Below the pieces are notes generated by a model. That model searched no databases, was not told the origin of the DNA, and saw nothing but the letters and a program-made list of their open reading frames with translations. This document shows positions 1 to 8,701 of a stretch of DNA of 64,000 bases, piece by piece. The stretch spans positions 1-64,000 of the forward strand of contig NZ_JANUHA010000015.1 in the NCBI RefSeq assembly GCF_024753255.1, given 5' to 3'. A program made the translations under genes and the position numbers. The first letter of the stretch is position 1; every line of letters begins with the position of its first letter. Origin of the DNA: Massilia agri. GTDB lineage: Bacteria > Pseudomonadota > Gammaproteobacteria > Burkholderiales > Burkholderiaceae_D.

Positions 1-1
1 G

Positions 2-157
2 GTCCAGTGCCCGGGGAAGATCACCATCCATGCGGGCAAGAAGACCTTCAGCGGCCCTGCAAACATGTCTTACCCGCTCCCTCTGATGCCGCAGTCGGTC
101 TGTGTCGAATGCCTGCTCAAGGCGAGGGCGGCGGGTGCGCCGTTTGTCATTCGATGA
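2..157 (+). CDS. VgrG spike protein, C-terminal end only (partial)
   Basis: The reading frame enters from outside the window and ends at a TGA at 155-157. The visible 51 residues contain a beta-helix-like KITIHAG stretch, then YPLPLMPQSVCVECLLKA and a short tail. This proline- and cysteine-containing ending is typical of the DUF2345 region of type VI secretion VgrG proteins. VgrG forms the trimeric puncturing tip and carries effectors. The stop overlaps the ATG of the DUF4123 gene (ATGA), so the two are translationally coupled, which fits a VgrG-adaptor-effector operon. Too little is present to say whether this VgrG has its own effector extension. Confidence 0.72.
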   Translation, partial: VQCPGKITIHAGKKTFSGPANMSYPLPLMPQSVCVECLLKARAAGAPFVIR

Positions 158-1002
158 CCATGAACGCCTATCTCGATCTGCAAGCGTTCTGCCGGGTTGC
201 CGCTGAGGCCTATCCCTCCAACAGCCTGTATTGCCTGGCCGATCACGCAGGCATGCCGGGCTTGCACCGACAGCTCGTGCAGACCGGAGTCGCCTGGAAC
301 AGTCTGTTCCACGGATCCGCGGAAGAATCGGCGCTGCCGGCAGCGCCTTTGCTTTTTCCTCTCCTAGCCGCGAATGCGCGCTTGCTCGAATGGATCGCCG
401 AGCATGGAACCTATACGTCTTCCATGTTAATGCTCAGCTCGCCTTTGGGCCTCGAAGAGCTACGCGATCGCCTCGCAAGACGAATGCGTGCCCGGATTTC
501 GGACGAGATGAATGTTTTGCTGCGCTTCTTCGATCCTCGTGTGTTCGAGGTTCTGGTGGACGTGCTCGACGAAGAGCAGCGCGACCGATTCCTGAATCCG
601 GCGCAGTGCTGGTGGTATCCAGATCGCAGTGGACAGCTGCGCAGCCAGCCTGCGAAGTTTGCGGTGGACGAATACGCTGGTCATCTGGAACTATCGGCTG
701 CTCAGGAATTCGCTTTGGTGGACGCAAGCGAAATCGACCAGGTGGCCCAGCAGCTGCGATCGATGCTGCCCGATGCATACATCCGCATGACGCCAGTCCA
801 GAGAGCCGGCTTCCTCAGGCGGCACATGGCGGACGCCGGAAAGGCAGGTGTCGTCGCGACCCATGAAGTGGCCTTGTACTGCGGCCTGGCGCTGCTCCAT
901 GGCGAGGAGTTCGCGCATCGGCCGCCCTGGCGCGACATGCTGGTGCAGGTCGGCGAGGGATCCAGCAGTCTTATCGATGTGGTCTCGGCACATGAACGAT
1001 AG
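154..1002 (+). CDS. DUF4123 family T6SS effector adaptor/chaperone
   Basis: The protein has 282 residues and starts at the ATG that overlaps the vgrG stop; an in-frame ATG six bases later is an alternative. The N-terminal half has the DUF4123 pattern: a YCLADHAG strand near the start and a central LRFFDPRVFEVL block. DUF4123 proteins (Tap/TEC family) bind a cognate effector and load it on the VgrG tip in the cytoplasm. The neighbours agree: VgrG upstream and a DUF2235 phospholipase downstream. The reading frame is open upstream to base 7, but that part lies over the VgrG frame and is not expected to be translated. Family assignment is from pattern recognition. Confidence 0.8.
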   Translation: MTMNAYLDLQAFCRVAAEAYPSNSLYCLADHAGMPGLHRQLVQTGVAWNSLFHGSAEESALPAAPLLFPLLAANARLLEWIAEHGTYTSSMLMLSSPLGLEELRDRLARRMRARISDEMNVLLRFFDPRVFEVLVDVLDEEQRDRFLNPAQCWWYPDRSGQLRSQPAKFAVDEYAGHLELSAAQEFALVDASEIDQVAQQLRSMLPDAYIRMTPVQRAGFLRRHMADAGKAGVVATHEVALYCGLALLHGEEFAHRPPWRDMLVQVGEGSSSLIDVVSAHER

Positions 1003-1018
1003 CTTCAAGGAGTTTCAA

Positions 1019-1603
1019 TTGGCAGATATTTCCAGGCGCCGCCCAGTCGCGCATTATGCCGCCATGGCGCTGTTGTTTGCGCTAAGCGCTTGCAGCAAGG
1101 CAGTGAAATCCCAAGCGACACCCAGTGGGTTTCCGGTCTATAAGGAGCCGCGCCCGGTCTCACTGGCACTGGTTGGGTACAACTATACCAACCGCTATAT
1201 CAACGAATTCAGCGTCGGTGGCCGGGGTGGTGGCAATCTGTATGTCAGCTCGCCTACAAGTGGCGGGGGCGGGACGGCCTGTTGTGGGAAATATTGGCCA
1301 GGCGTAAAGGGTTACAAGGTCAAGGTGCGCTGGCAGTCCGGAGCTTGCTACTACCGCGTTCGCGCAAGCGATTCCGACGACGTCTATCAGACTCTCCATT
1401 CCTACTACAAGGAAGCGGAAGTCGCGGTTGACGACCGCGCCGGGGAAGGTGCCCGCTACATGGAAGTCCATTTTTATCCGGACGGATCTGTCCAGGTCGC
1501 CGCGACAGAGCAGCCGTCCGCGCCTCGTGTGGCGCTGAGCGAGGACCGAGAAGATAAAACCAGATATCCACGGTGTCCGAATGACGAAAAGCCAGGACAA
1601 TGA
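1019..1603 (+). CDS. DUF3304-type lipoprotein, copy 1 (putative T6SS immunity)
   Basis: A TTG at 1019 is preferred because AAGGAG lies six bases upstream (1007-1012); an in-frame ATG at 992 has no ribosome binding site and overlaps the previous gene by 11 bases. From the TTG the protein has a signal peptide ending in the lipobox LSAC, so it should be a periplasm-facing lipoprotein. The mature part carries the DUF3304 signature: YNYTNRYI, GGGNLYVSSPTSGGGGTACC and VRWQSGACYYRVRA. Lipoproteins of this kind commonly sit next to DUF2235 (Tle1-like) effectors and probably neutralise them in the periplasm; that role is inferred. It is a close paralogue of the gene at 1720-2307. Confidence 0.8.
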   Translation: MADISRRRPVAHYAAMALLFALSACSKAVKSQATPSGFPVYKEPRPVSLALVGYNYTNRYINEFSVGGRGGGNLYVSSPTSGGGGTACCGKYWPGVKGYKVKVRWQSGACYYRVRASDSDDVYQTLHSYYKEAEVAVDDRAGEGARYMEVHFYPDGSVQVAATEQPSAPRVALSEDREDKTRYPRCPNDEKPGQ

Positions 1604-1718
1604 CCAGGTAGGCGACAGCAAGTCGCCGCCATTGACGCCGCAGGAGACGGCCCTGCGCAGCGGCGCCGGTTGGCCGGACAGCCACGGCGCAGGAAACATA
1701 GTTGACGGAGGAAATTGA
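1581..1718 (+). pseudogene. Remnant of the DUF2235 effector N-terminus (45 codons)
   Basis: In the frame starting at ATG 1581 the sequence reads MTKSQDNDQVGDSKSP and continues to LRSG, almost identical to the first 28 residues of the effector at 2285 (MTKSQDNDKVGDSKSP). It then diverges and stops at TGA 1716-1718, just before the second lipoprotein. Its start overlaps the end of lipoprotein copy 1 exactly as the intact effector start overlaps copy 2. The simplest reading is a tandem duplication of a lipoprotein-effector unit with later loss of most of the first effector copy. It is not expected to make a functional product. Confidence 0.75.
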
Positions 1719-1719
1719 T

Positions 1720-2307
1720 GTGAAGGGATCATCGAACAGATGGACTAATGGCGTGCGTTATCTCGCCGTGGCAATGTTGTTGGCCCTATGCGCTTGTGGC
1801 AAGGCCGCATCGTCCCAGGCCGGATCGGGCCAGTCTTCGGCGTACGAGGAATCGCGCCCCATTTCGCTTGCACTGGTCGGCTACAACTACACCAACCGCT
1901 ATATCGATACCTTCAGCGTCAACAGCCAGGGCGGCGGGAACCTGTATATCAGCTCGCCCACCAGCGGCGGGGGCGGAACGGTGTGTTGCGTACGATACTG
2001 GCCGGGGGCCGGCGAATACAAGGTCAAGGTGCGCTGGCAATCCGGCGCTTGCTATTACCGGGTCCGCGCCAGCGATTCCGACGAGGTCTACAAGCGCCTG
2101 CATTCCTTCTACAAGGAGACAGAGGTCAATGTCACCGACCACGCGGGAACACGCGGGCGCTACATGGAAGTGCATTTCTATCCCAACGGTACGGTCCAGG
2201 CCGCAGTGACGGCCGACGCGTCTATGCCGCGCCTGTCATTGAGCAAGGAGCGGGAAGACAATTCCAGATATCCACGGTGCCCGAATGACGAAAAGCCAGG
2301 ACAATGA
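1720..2307 (+). CDS. DUF3304-type lipoprotein, copy 2 (putative T6SS immunity)
   Basis: The start is GTG 1720, with GGAGG at 1707-1711. A signal peptide ends at lipobox LCAC. The mature domain matches copy 1 almost block for block (YNYTNRYIDTFSV, GGGNLYISSPTSGGGG, VRWQSGACYYRVRASDSDE), while the signal peptide and the linker after the cysteine differ more. Copy 2 has VCC before RYWPG where copy 1 has ACC before KYWPG. The 3' end overlaps the effector start by 23 bases, so this copy is the one physically coupled to the intact effector and the likelier cognate immunity protein. Confidence 0.82.
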   Translation: MKGSSNRWTNGVRYLAVAMLLALCACGKAASSQAGSGQSSAYEESRPISLALVGYNYTNRYIDTFSVNSQGGGNLYISSPTSGGGGTVCCVRYWPGAGEYKVKVRWQSGACYYRVRASDSDEVYKRLHSFYKETEVNVTDHAGTRGRYMEVHFYPNGTVQAAVTADASMPRLSLSKEREDNSRYPRCPNDEKPGQ

Positions 2308-4354
2308 CAAGGTAGGCGACAGCAAGTCGCCGGTGCTCAAACCCCAGGCATCCGCCCTGCGCAGCGGCGTTGACCAAGCCGGCACCTTGGCGGCGGAGCC
2401 TTGCCCGGCCTTGCGGCCGCTGTCCGCCGCCGCAGGACTGGCAGCGGGGGCCGGGCAGACCGCGATGGCGCCGCCGCCCGGAAGCTGCCGCCAGCGGCCT
2501 TGGCTGAGCTTCTTCTTCGATGGTACCGGGAATAACCTGGATGCCGATGTCGGAACATCGAAACACAGCAATGTCGCCAAGCTGTACCGGGTGCACGCGG
2601 AAGACGATCCCGTCAATGGCGTCTACCGGATCTATATTCCGGGTGTGGGGACCTATTTCCGCGATGTCGGCGACGACGGCGGCGGCACGCTGGGACTCGG
2701 CAGCGGGCGACTGGGAGACGCACGCCTCGACTGGGCGCTCGCGCAGTTCGACCAGCGCATGAGCAGGCACCTGGCGCGGGCGAATTCTCCCGGCAATGAA
2801 ATCATCGAGATCAATATCGCGCTTTTTGGTTTCAGCCGCGGTGCGGCGCTGGCCCGGGCGTTTGCCAATATGCTGCTCGACAAGCGATGCGTCGCCGGCC
2901 GGAACGGTTGGCGCGTCAAGCAGGGAAATCACCGCTTGCGCATCCGCTTCATGGGGCTCTTCGATACCGTCGCCTCGGTGGGGCTGCCGATGAGCACCAA
3001 CAACGTCGGCAAGGTGGCCGCCGCCCTCGGTCTCAAGCACATCATCGCGACCCGCCTCTCGCATCCCGATTACGAAGCAACCCGTCCCGCGTCGCTGGCA
3101 TTCGCCGAAGGGGCCGCGCCGGGCGCGGATCCCGCACCGGGGCGCTTCGACGGCCACCAGGACTGGGGTGGGAGGATGGCGATTCCGGACATGGTGGAGC
3201 ACGTGCGCCATTTCGTCGCCGCGCACGAGATCCGCAACTCGTTTCCGGTCGATAGTGTAAGCATCCTGCGCGACGGCAGGGTGGTTAAGCCTGAGCAATT
3301 CCACGAGACCGTCTTCCCTGGCGCCCATTCCGACGTTGGAGGGAGTTACCGACCAGGAGAAGGTGGCCGTAGCAGCGACGGGCGCGCGAAACTGGGACTG
3401 GTTCCGCTGCACAGCATGTACCGGTTCGCGCTTGAAAACCATGTGCCGCTGCTGGGAGCAGGGGCCTGGAAGGAGATGCATCGAGAGGACTTCGACATCA
3501 GCCCACAACTTCTGGAACACTACAACCATTACCAAGCGAAGCTCCAGGGAATTTCCAACCTCGGCCCTCTCGTTAATGCCCACATGGCTTTGTATCTGGC
3601 GTGGCGCTTCCGCGCGATTCGCCTGAAGCAGAACGGGAGCCGCACAGAAGCGAATGAGATCGCACGGGTCGACCGGGTATTGCGTGGCGAGCGGACTGTG
3701 CTCGACCGGGAGATCGCGCAGCTTGAACAGGCCGATGGAAAGGCTTTGCGTGCGCTGAACTTGGCCCGCCAGCGCAGGCTGAACTACATCCAGAGCAACT
3801 ACGGCAACGCCAAGCTCGCCGATCTGCCCAGGCACGATGCCGAAGTGCGCGCGGCGCAAGGGCAGCGCGAACAGACAGAGAGTGCCATGCTGGAGGCGAA
3901 AGCCCGGCGCGACGCGTTACCGGACATGAGCAATTTCGCCTCGATGGTCGCGATGTACGATGCCCAGCTCATCGCCGACGCCAAGGCTATTCGCGCCGTG
4001 TACACGGAGCGCGGCTTCTTCGGCGGTGCGCCGGATGCCGCCAGGCGCAGGGAATTGCGTCCTCACTATAAGATTCTCATCGAAGCCTACGAGAACGAGT
4101 TCATTCACAATAAGGGACTGAAAGACGACGCCCTCATCGCTTTCTTCGATCGTTACGTCCACGACTCGCTGGCCGGTTTTGCCAAGGATGCGACGCTACC
4201 CTCGGACCCGCGCGTGATCTACCTGGGCGGCGACGAGAAATACCGGTATGCCGGCCTGCTACGGCATGGGCGAGGCGCCGAGGTCCAGTACGCGAGCGCG
4301 GGCGGGCAGGCCGGCGCCATAAACCCTGAGGAAAGCGTCATGTCCCGCGCATGA
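2285..4354 (+). CDS. DUF2235 / Tle1-type T6SS phospholipase effector
   Basis: The protein has 689 residues. The catalytic domain has all expected Tle1-like elements: SFFFDGTGNN near residue 80, the nucleophile elbow GFSRG with Ser184, GLFDTVASVG with the catalytic Asp around residue 223, and PGAHSDVGGSY with His348. Known members are cytoplasmically synthesised phospholipases that T6SS delivers to the periplasm of rivals. The C-terminal third is charged and helical, perhaps a membrane-targeting or VgrG-binding region. It has no signal peptide, as expected for VgrG delivery. The gene starts inside the 3' end of the DUF3304 gene. Toxic activity is inferred from the family. Confidence 0.85.
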   Translation: MTKSQDNDKVGDSKSPVLKPQASALRSGVDQAGTLAAEPCPALRPLSAAAGLAAGAGQTAMAPPPGSCRQRPWLSFFFDGTGNNLDADVGTSKHSNVAKLYRVHAEDDPVNGVYRIYIPGVGTYFRDVGDDGGGTLGLGSGRLGDARLDWALAQFDQRMSRHLARANSPGNEIIEINIALFGFSRGAALARAFANMLLDKRCVAGRNGWRVKQGNHRLRIRFMGLFDTVASVGLPMSTNNVGKVAAALGLKHIIATRLSHPDYEATRPASLAFAEGAAPGADPAPGRFDGHQDWGGRMAIPDMVEHVRHFVAAHEIRNSFPVDSVSILRDGRVVKPEQFHETVFPGAHSDVGGSYRPGEGGRSSDGRAKLGLVPLHSMYRFALENHVPLLGAGAWKEMHREDFDISPQLLEHYNHYQAKLQGISNLGPLVNAHMALYLAWRFRAIRLKQNGSRTEANEIARVDRVLRGERTVLDREIAQLEQADGKALRALNLARQRRLNYIQSNYGNAKLADLPRHDAEVRAAQGQREQTESAMLEAKARRDALPDMSNFASMVAMYDAQLIADAKAIRAVYTERGFFGGAPDAARRRELRPHYKILIEAYENEFIHNKGLKDDALIAFFDRYVHDSLAGFAKDATLPSDPRVIYLGGDEKYRYAGLLRHGRGAEVQYASAGGQAGAINPEESVMSRA

Positions 4355-4376
4355 CGACAGGTGGCGCCTGACCACG

Positions 4377-4844
4377 TTAAAGTGGCAGCGCCGTCTCATA
4401 CTTCACCTCCCTGAGCGCCACGCTGGTATTGAGCTGCGACACCCCCGGCAGCTTGAGCAGCACGTTATGCAGCAGGTCGTGGTAGGCATCCATGTCCTTC
4501 ACCATCACCTTGACGATGTAGTCCGAGGTGCCGGTCACTTCGTAGCACTCCATCACCTCCGAACACGCCTTCATCTGCGCTTCAAAAGTGTCGACCACGC
4601 CCGCCTCGTGCCGCGTCAGGGACACGTGCAGCACGCACACCAGCCCCAGGTCCAGCTTGCGCCGGTCGAGCAGCGCGGCGTAGCGGCGGATGAAACCGTT
4701 CTCTTCCAGCTCCTTCTGGCGCCGCCAGCAGGGCGAGGCCGACATGCCGACCCGTTCGGCCAGTTCGTTGACGGACAGGCGCGCATCCTGCTGCAGTTCG
4801 CGCAGGATGCGTACAGACGCCGGATCGAGGTTGGATTTGTCCAT
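4377..4844 (-). CDS. Lrp/AsnC family transcriptional regulator
   Basis: The protein has 155 residues, the normal length for the family. An N-terminal helix-turn-helix (LDPASVRILRELQQDARLS, then SVNELAERVGMSASPCWRR) is followed by the RAM ligand-binding domain (VMECYEVTGTSDYIVKV, LPGVSQLNTSVALREVKYETALPL). It is transcribed away from the indolepyruvate ferredoxin oxidoreductase gene. Lrp-type regulators next to this enzyme usually sense amino or 2-oxo acids and control its expression; that link is inferred from position. A palindrome lies 17 bases upstream of the start codon. Confidence 0.93.
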   Translation of the reverse strand: MDKSNLDPASVRILRELQQDARLSVNELAERVGMSASPCWRRQKELEENGFIRRYAALLDRRKLDLGLVCVLHVSLTRHEAGVVDTFEAQMKACSEVMECYEVTGTSDYIVKVMVKDMDAYHDLLHNVLLKLPGVSQLNTSVALREVKYETALPL

Positions 4845-4860
4845 ATCGTGCTCGTAGTGG

Positions 4861-4877
4861 GAATAGTTTGCCTATTC
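4861..4877. promoter_or_regulatory. Probable Lrp-type operator
   Basis: GAATAG and CTATTC form perfect six-base arms around a five-base spacer. The site lies between the divergent regulator (start 4844) and the oxidoreductase (start 4979). Its length and AT-rich arms fit an AsnC/Lrp dimer site, and its position suggests autoregulation. Further CTATT/AATAG half-sites follow between about 4906 and 4945. Confidence 0.5.
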
Positions 4878-4978
4878 TGACGCAAAACCCGGCAAGTTAG
4901 AAATGCTATTTCATGACAGAAGACTATCATCTACCACAATAGACAAGCCCTGCAGGGCTGCACAGTGGAGACGAATAG

Positions 4979-7900
4979 ATGGGATCGATGCACGAGGAAG
5001 TGGGTAGTGTGGGGCAAGGCGCGGGAGCAACGCTCGCCGACCCCGGCTACCAGCTGGACGACAACCTGAAGCGTGAGCAGGGCAGGGTCTTCCTGACCGG
5101 CACGCAGGCCCTGATCCGGCTGACGGTGATGCAGAAGGCGCTCGACGAACGCGCGGGCCTGAACACCGCCGGCTTCATCTCGGGCTACCGCGGCTCGCCC
5201 CTGGGCGCGGTCGACCAGGAAGTCTGGCGCGCCTCGAAGATCCTCAAGGCGAACGCCATCGAATTCCTCCCCGCGATCAACGAGGAGCTGGGCGCCACCG
5301 CCGTGCTGGGGACGCAGCAGGTCGGCGGCGATCCGAACCGCACGGTCGACGGCGTATTCGCTATGTGGTACGGCAAGGGCCCGGGCGTGGACCGCGCCGG
5401 CGACGCCCTCAAGCACGGCAACGCTTATGGTTCTTCGCCGCTGGGCGGCGTGCTGGTCGTGGCCGGCGACGACCACGGCTGCGTGTCTTCCTCGATGCCG
5501 CACCAGAGCGACCACGCCTTCATGGCCTGGGGCATGCCCGTCATTAATCCCGCCAACATCGAGGAATACCTGGAGTTCGGCCTCTATGGCTGGGCGCTGT
5601 CGCGCTTCTCGGGCGCCTGGGTCGGCTTCAAGGCGATCTCCGAAACCGTCGAGGGCGGCGCCGTCGTCGAGCTGCCCGACCCGCCCGTCTTCAAGGCGCC
5701 GGAAGGCTATGTGGTGCCCGGCGACGGCCTGCACTACCGCTGGCCCGACCTGCCCAGCCTCGCCATCGAACAGCGCGTGGCCGACAAGCTGGAAGCCGTG
5801 CACGCCTTCGCCGCCGCGAACTCGATCGACCGCCTGGTCGTCGCGGCCCCTGGTGCGAAGCTCGGCATCGTCGCGGCCGGCAAGGCTTACCTCGACCTGC
5901 TCGAAGCCCTCGACCGTCTCGGCCTGAAGCTCGACAAGCTGGAGGAAATCGGCCTGCGCCTGTACAAGCCCGGCCTGACCTTCCCGCTCGAGCGTACGCG
6001 CCTGCACGCCTTTGCGCAGGGCCTGCAGGAAGTGCTGGTGGTGGAAGAGAAGGGCGACGTCATCGAGGGACAGCTGAAAAGCCTGCTCTACAACCTGGCG
6101 CCCGATGCGCGTCCGCAGGTGCTCGGCAAGACCGACGTGTCGGGCGCCCCGTTGCTGTCGCACCTGGGCGAGCTGCGTCCCTCGCGCATTGCCCCGGCCC
6201 TGGTGCGCTGGCTGGCGCCGAAACTCCCCGGCATGCAGCTGGAGCAGTTCCTGCCGCAGTTCTGCCGTGCCGAGGTCCTGTCCAATGGCGCCGACCTCGT
6301 GAAGCGCACGCCCTATTTCTGCTCCGGCTGCCCGCACAACACCTCGACCAGGGTGCCCGAAGGCAGCCGCGCGCTGGCCGGCATCGGCTGCCACTTCATG
6401 GCGAGCTGGATGAAGCGCGACACGTTTACCCTCACGCAGATGGGCGGCGAAGGCGTGCCCTGGGTCGCGGCCTCGCGCTTCACGCGCGAGAAGCACGTGT
6501 TCCAGAACCTGGGCGACGGCACCTATTACCACTCCGGCTACCTGGCGATCCGCCAGGCCATCGCGGCGCGCACCAACATCACCTACAAGATCCTGTACAA
6601 CGACGCGGTCGCCATGACGGGTGGGCAGCCGGTCGACGGCACCTTGACGGTGCCGCAGATCGTGCAGCAGGTGCTGAGCGAAGGCGCCGTCGAGGCGCTG
6701 GTCGTCACCGACGAGCCGGAAAAGTACACCGGCATCCGGCTGCCTTCCGGCGTCACTGTCCACCACCGCAGCGAACTCGATGCGGTCCAGCGCCGCCTGC
6801 GCGAGGTCGCGGGCGTGACGGTGCTGGTCTACGACCAGACCTGCGCCGCCGAGAAGCGCCGCCGCCGCAAGAAGAACAAGCCGGACAAGGTCGTCTTCCC
6901 CGACCCGGCGCGCCGCATGGTGATCAATCCGGCGGTCTGCGAGGGTTGCGGCGACTGCGGCGTGCAGTCGAACTGCCTGTCGATCCTGCCGCTGGAGACG
7001 CCGCTGGGCCGCAAGCGCCAGATCGAGCAGTCGTCCTGCAATAAGGACTACTCCTGCGTGGAGGGCTTCTGCCCGAGCTTCGTCTCCGTCATCGGCGGCG
7101 CCCTCAAGAAGCCGGCGGCAGCCACCCTGTCGCTCGGCCAGCTGGAGGACATGCTGGCCGCCTACCCGCTGCCGCAGCCGTATGGCTTCGACAAACCCTT
7201 CGAGATGCTAGTGGCCGGCGTCGGCGGCACCGGCGTGGTCACGGTGGGCGCCCTGGTCACGATGGCGGCCCACCTGGAAGGCAAGGGCGCCTCCACCCTC
7301 GACTTCATGGGCTTCGCCCAGAAGGGCGGGGCGGTGATGTCGCACGTGCGCGTGGCGCCGTCGCCCAAGGCATTGCACCAGGTGCGCATCGACCTGCAGC
7401 AGGCCGACGCCCTGCTGGCCTGCGACCTGGTGGTGGCGGCGATGCCGGACGCGCTGGCCGTCATGCGCCGCGGCCATACCCGCGTGGTCGCCAACGAGAA
7501 CGAGACCCCGACCGCCGAGTTCACGCGCGACCCTGACGCCGACATCCGCAAGGACGAACTGCTGGCCAAGATCCAGGATGCCGGCGGCGAGACGCTGCGC
7601 CTGAACGCCCAGGAAGTCGCGGCCAGCGTGCTGGGCGACCCGATCGGCGCCAACATCCTCATGATGGGCGCGGCCTGGCAGCTGGGACTGGTCCCGGTCG
7701 GCCTGCCCGCATTGATGCGCGCGATCGAACTGAACAACGTGGCCGTCGAGATGAACAAGAAGGCCTTCCTGCTGGGACGCCTGGTGGCGGCCGACAGCAA
7801 GGCGATCGCGCGCCTGGCCCAGCCGGCCAAGGTGATCCAGTTCACGCCGCCGGCTTCGCTGGAGGACATCGTGCTTTTCCGCGCCGACTGGCTGACGAAG

Positions 7901-8542
7901 TACCAGGACGCCCGCTACGCCCAGCAGTACCGCGCCGCCGTCGCGCGGGTCGAGGCGCGTGAGCTGGCGATCGAAGGGCTTGAATCGAAGAAGGCGGTCA
8001 GCAAGGCCGTTGCGCGCTCCCTGTTCAAGGTCATGGCCTACAAGGACGAATACGAGGTGGCGCGCCTGCACCTGGACACCGGCTTCCTGGAGGGCCTGGA
8101 GGAGCAGTTCGAGGGCGACTTCCGCGTCGAGTACCACCTGGCGCCGCCGCTGCTGGCCAGGCGCAAGCCGGGCAGCGACGTGCCCGCCAAGATGCGCTTC
8201 GGTTCCTGGATGCAGACGGCCTTCCGCGTGCTCAAGCCCATGAAAGTCCTGCGCGGCACGGCCTTCGATCCCTTCGGCTACACCCAGGAACGGCGTGCCG
8301 AGCGCCGCCTGCGCGACGACTACCTGGCCCTGGTGGACATGCTGGCGAGCGAGCTGACCCTGGACAACCGGGCGGCCGCCCTGAAGCTGGCCCAGGTGGC
8401 GGAGAGCATCCGCGGCTACGGCCACGTGAAGGCGGCCAATATGGCGCGGGCGCAGGAAGAGAGTGCGCGCCTGCTGCAGGCGTTCCGCCAGCCGGCGGGG
8501 ACGAGCTCGGTGGTGCAGCTGCACCGCCAGGCAAAACGCTGA
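4979..8542 (+). CDS. Indolepyruvate ferredoxin oxidoreductase, fused alpha-beta form
   Basis: At 1187 residues this is the long fused form found in proteobacteria. It oxidatively decarboxylates aryl- or branched 2-oxo acids to acyl-CoA, passing electrons to ferredoxin. The N-terminal part has the thiamine-diphosphate-enzyme pattern (FISGYRGSPLGAVD). The middle has CSGCPHNTSTRVPEGSRALAGIGCHFM and a ferredoxin-like cluster CEGCGDCGVQSNC with further cysteines. The C-terminal gamma-like domain begins VAGVGGTGVVTVGALV. The start at 4979 follows GGAG with about eight bases spacing; ATG 4988 is an alternative. Probable role: late steps of aromatic or branched amino acid catabolism, under the adjacent Lrp regulator. 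Confidence 0.93.
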   Translation: MGSMHEEVGSVGQGAGATLADPGYQLDDNLKREQGRVFLTGTQALIRLTVMQKALDERAGLNTAGFISGYRGSPLGAVDQEVWRASKILKANAIEFLPAINEELGATAVLGTQQVGGDPNRTVDGVFAMWYGKGPGVDRAGDALKHGNAYGSSPLGGVLVVAGDDHGCVSSSMPHQSDHAFMAWGMPVINPANIEEYLEFGLYGWALSRFSGAWVGFKAISETVEGGAVVELPDPPVFKAPEGYVVPGDGLHYRWPDLPSLAIEQRVADKLEAVHAFAAANSIDRLVVAAPGAKLGIVAAGKAYLDLLEALDRLGLKLDKLEEIGLRLYKPGLTFPLERTRLHAFAQGLQEVLVVEEKGDVIEGQLKSLLYNLAPDARPQVLGKTDVSGAPLLSHLGELRPSRIAPALVRWLAPKLPGMQLEQFLPQFCRAEVLSNGADLVKRTPYFCSGCPHNTSTRVPEGSRALAGIGCHFMASWMKRDTFTLTQMGGEGVPWVAASRFTREKHVFQNLGDGTYYHSGYLAIRQAIAARTNITYKILYNDAVAMTGGQPVDGTLTVPQIVQQVLSEGAVEALVVTDEPEKYTGIRLPSGVTVHHRSELDAVQRRLREVAGVTVLVYDQTCAAEKRRRRKKNKPDKVVFPDPARRMVINPAVCEGCGDCGVQSNCLSILPLETPLGRKRQIEQSSCNKDYSCVEGFCPSFVSVIGGALKKPAAATLSLGQLEDMLAAYPLPQPYGFDKPFEMLVAGVGGTGVVTVGALVTMAAHLEGKGASTLDFMGFAQKGGAVMSHVRVAPSPKALHQVRIDLQQADALLACDLVVAAMPDALAVMRRGHTRVVANENETPTAEFTRDPDADIRKDELLAKIQDAGGETLRLNAQEVAASVLGDPIGANILMMGAAWQLGLVPVGLPALMRAIELNNVAVEMNKKAFLLGRLVAADSKAIARLAQPAKVIQFTPPASLEDIVLFRADWLTKYQDARYAQQYRAAVARVEARELAIEGLESKKAVSKAVARSLFKVMAYKDEYEVARLHLDTGFLEGLEEQFEGDFRVEYHLAPPLLARRKPGSDVPAKMRFGSWMQTAFRVLKPMKVLRGTAFDPFGYTQERRAERRLRDDYLALVDMLASELTLDNRAAALKLAQVAESIRGYGHVKAANMARAQEESARLLQAFRQPAGTSSVVQLHRQAKR

Positions 8543-8612
8543 GGTCTCCGCACCACGCAGGTTCCTTGCCCAAGGACAATATGCTGCAGTGCAGCGTATA
8601 ATATGCTGTTTC

Positions 8613-8638
8613 CAATCGCCGGCCTGCGCCGGCGATTG
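8613..8638 (+). terminator. Hairpin after the oxidoreductase gene
   Basis: An 11-bp perfect stem (8613-8623 with 8628-8638) closes a four-base CTGC loop 70 bases after the stop codon. The sequence after it, TCATTTCC, has only a short T-rich patch, so it may be a weak intrinsic terminator or an RNA 3'-end stabiliser. It also lies 64 bases before the next gene. Confidence 0.45.
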
Positions 8639-8701
8639 TCATTTCCGGCGCTGAACTTTCATTTTCATCATTGCGCAATTGCGGACATTTGGAACAGGAC
8701 C

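Noticed and set aside
7..153. N-terminal extension of the DUF4123 frame
   Set aside because: The VgrG frame covers the same bases and matches known VgrG tails; DUF4123 similarity begins only after base 154.
4931..6766. A 611-codon minus-strand frame opposite the indolepyruvate oxidoreductase
   Set aside because: It is a shadow frame rich in Arg, Gln and His with no recognisable domain.
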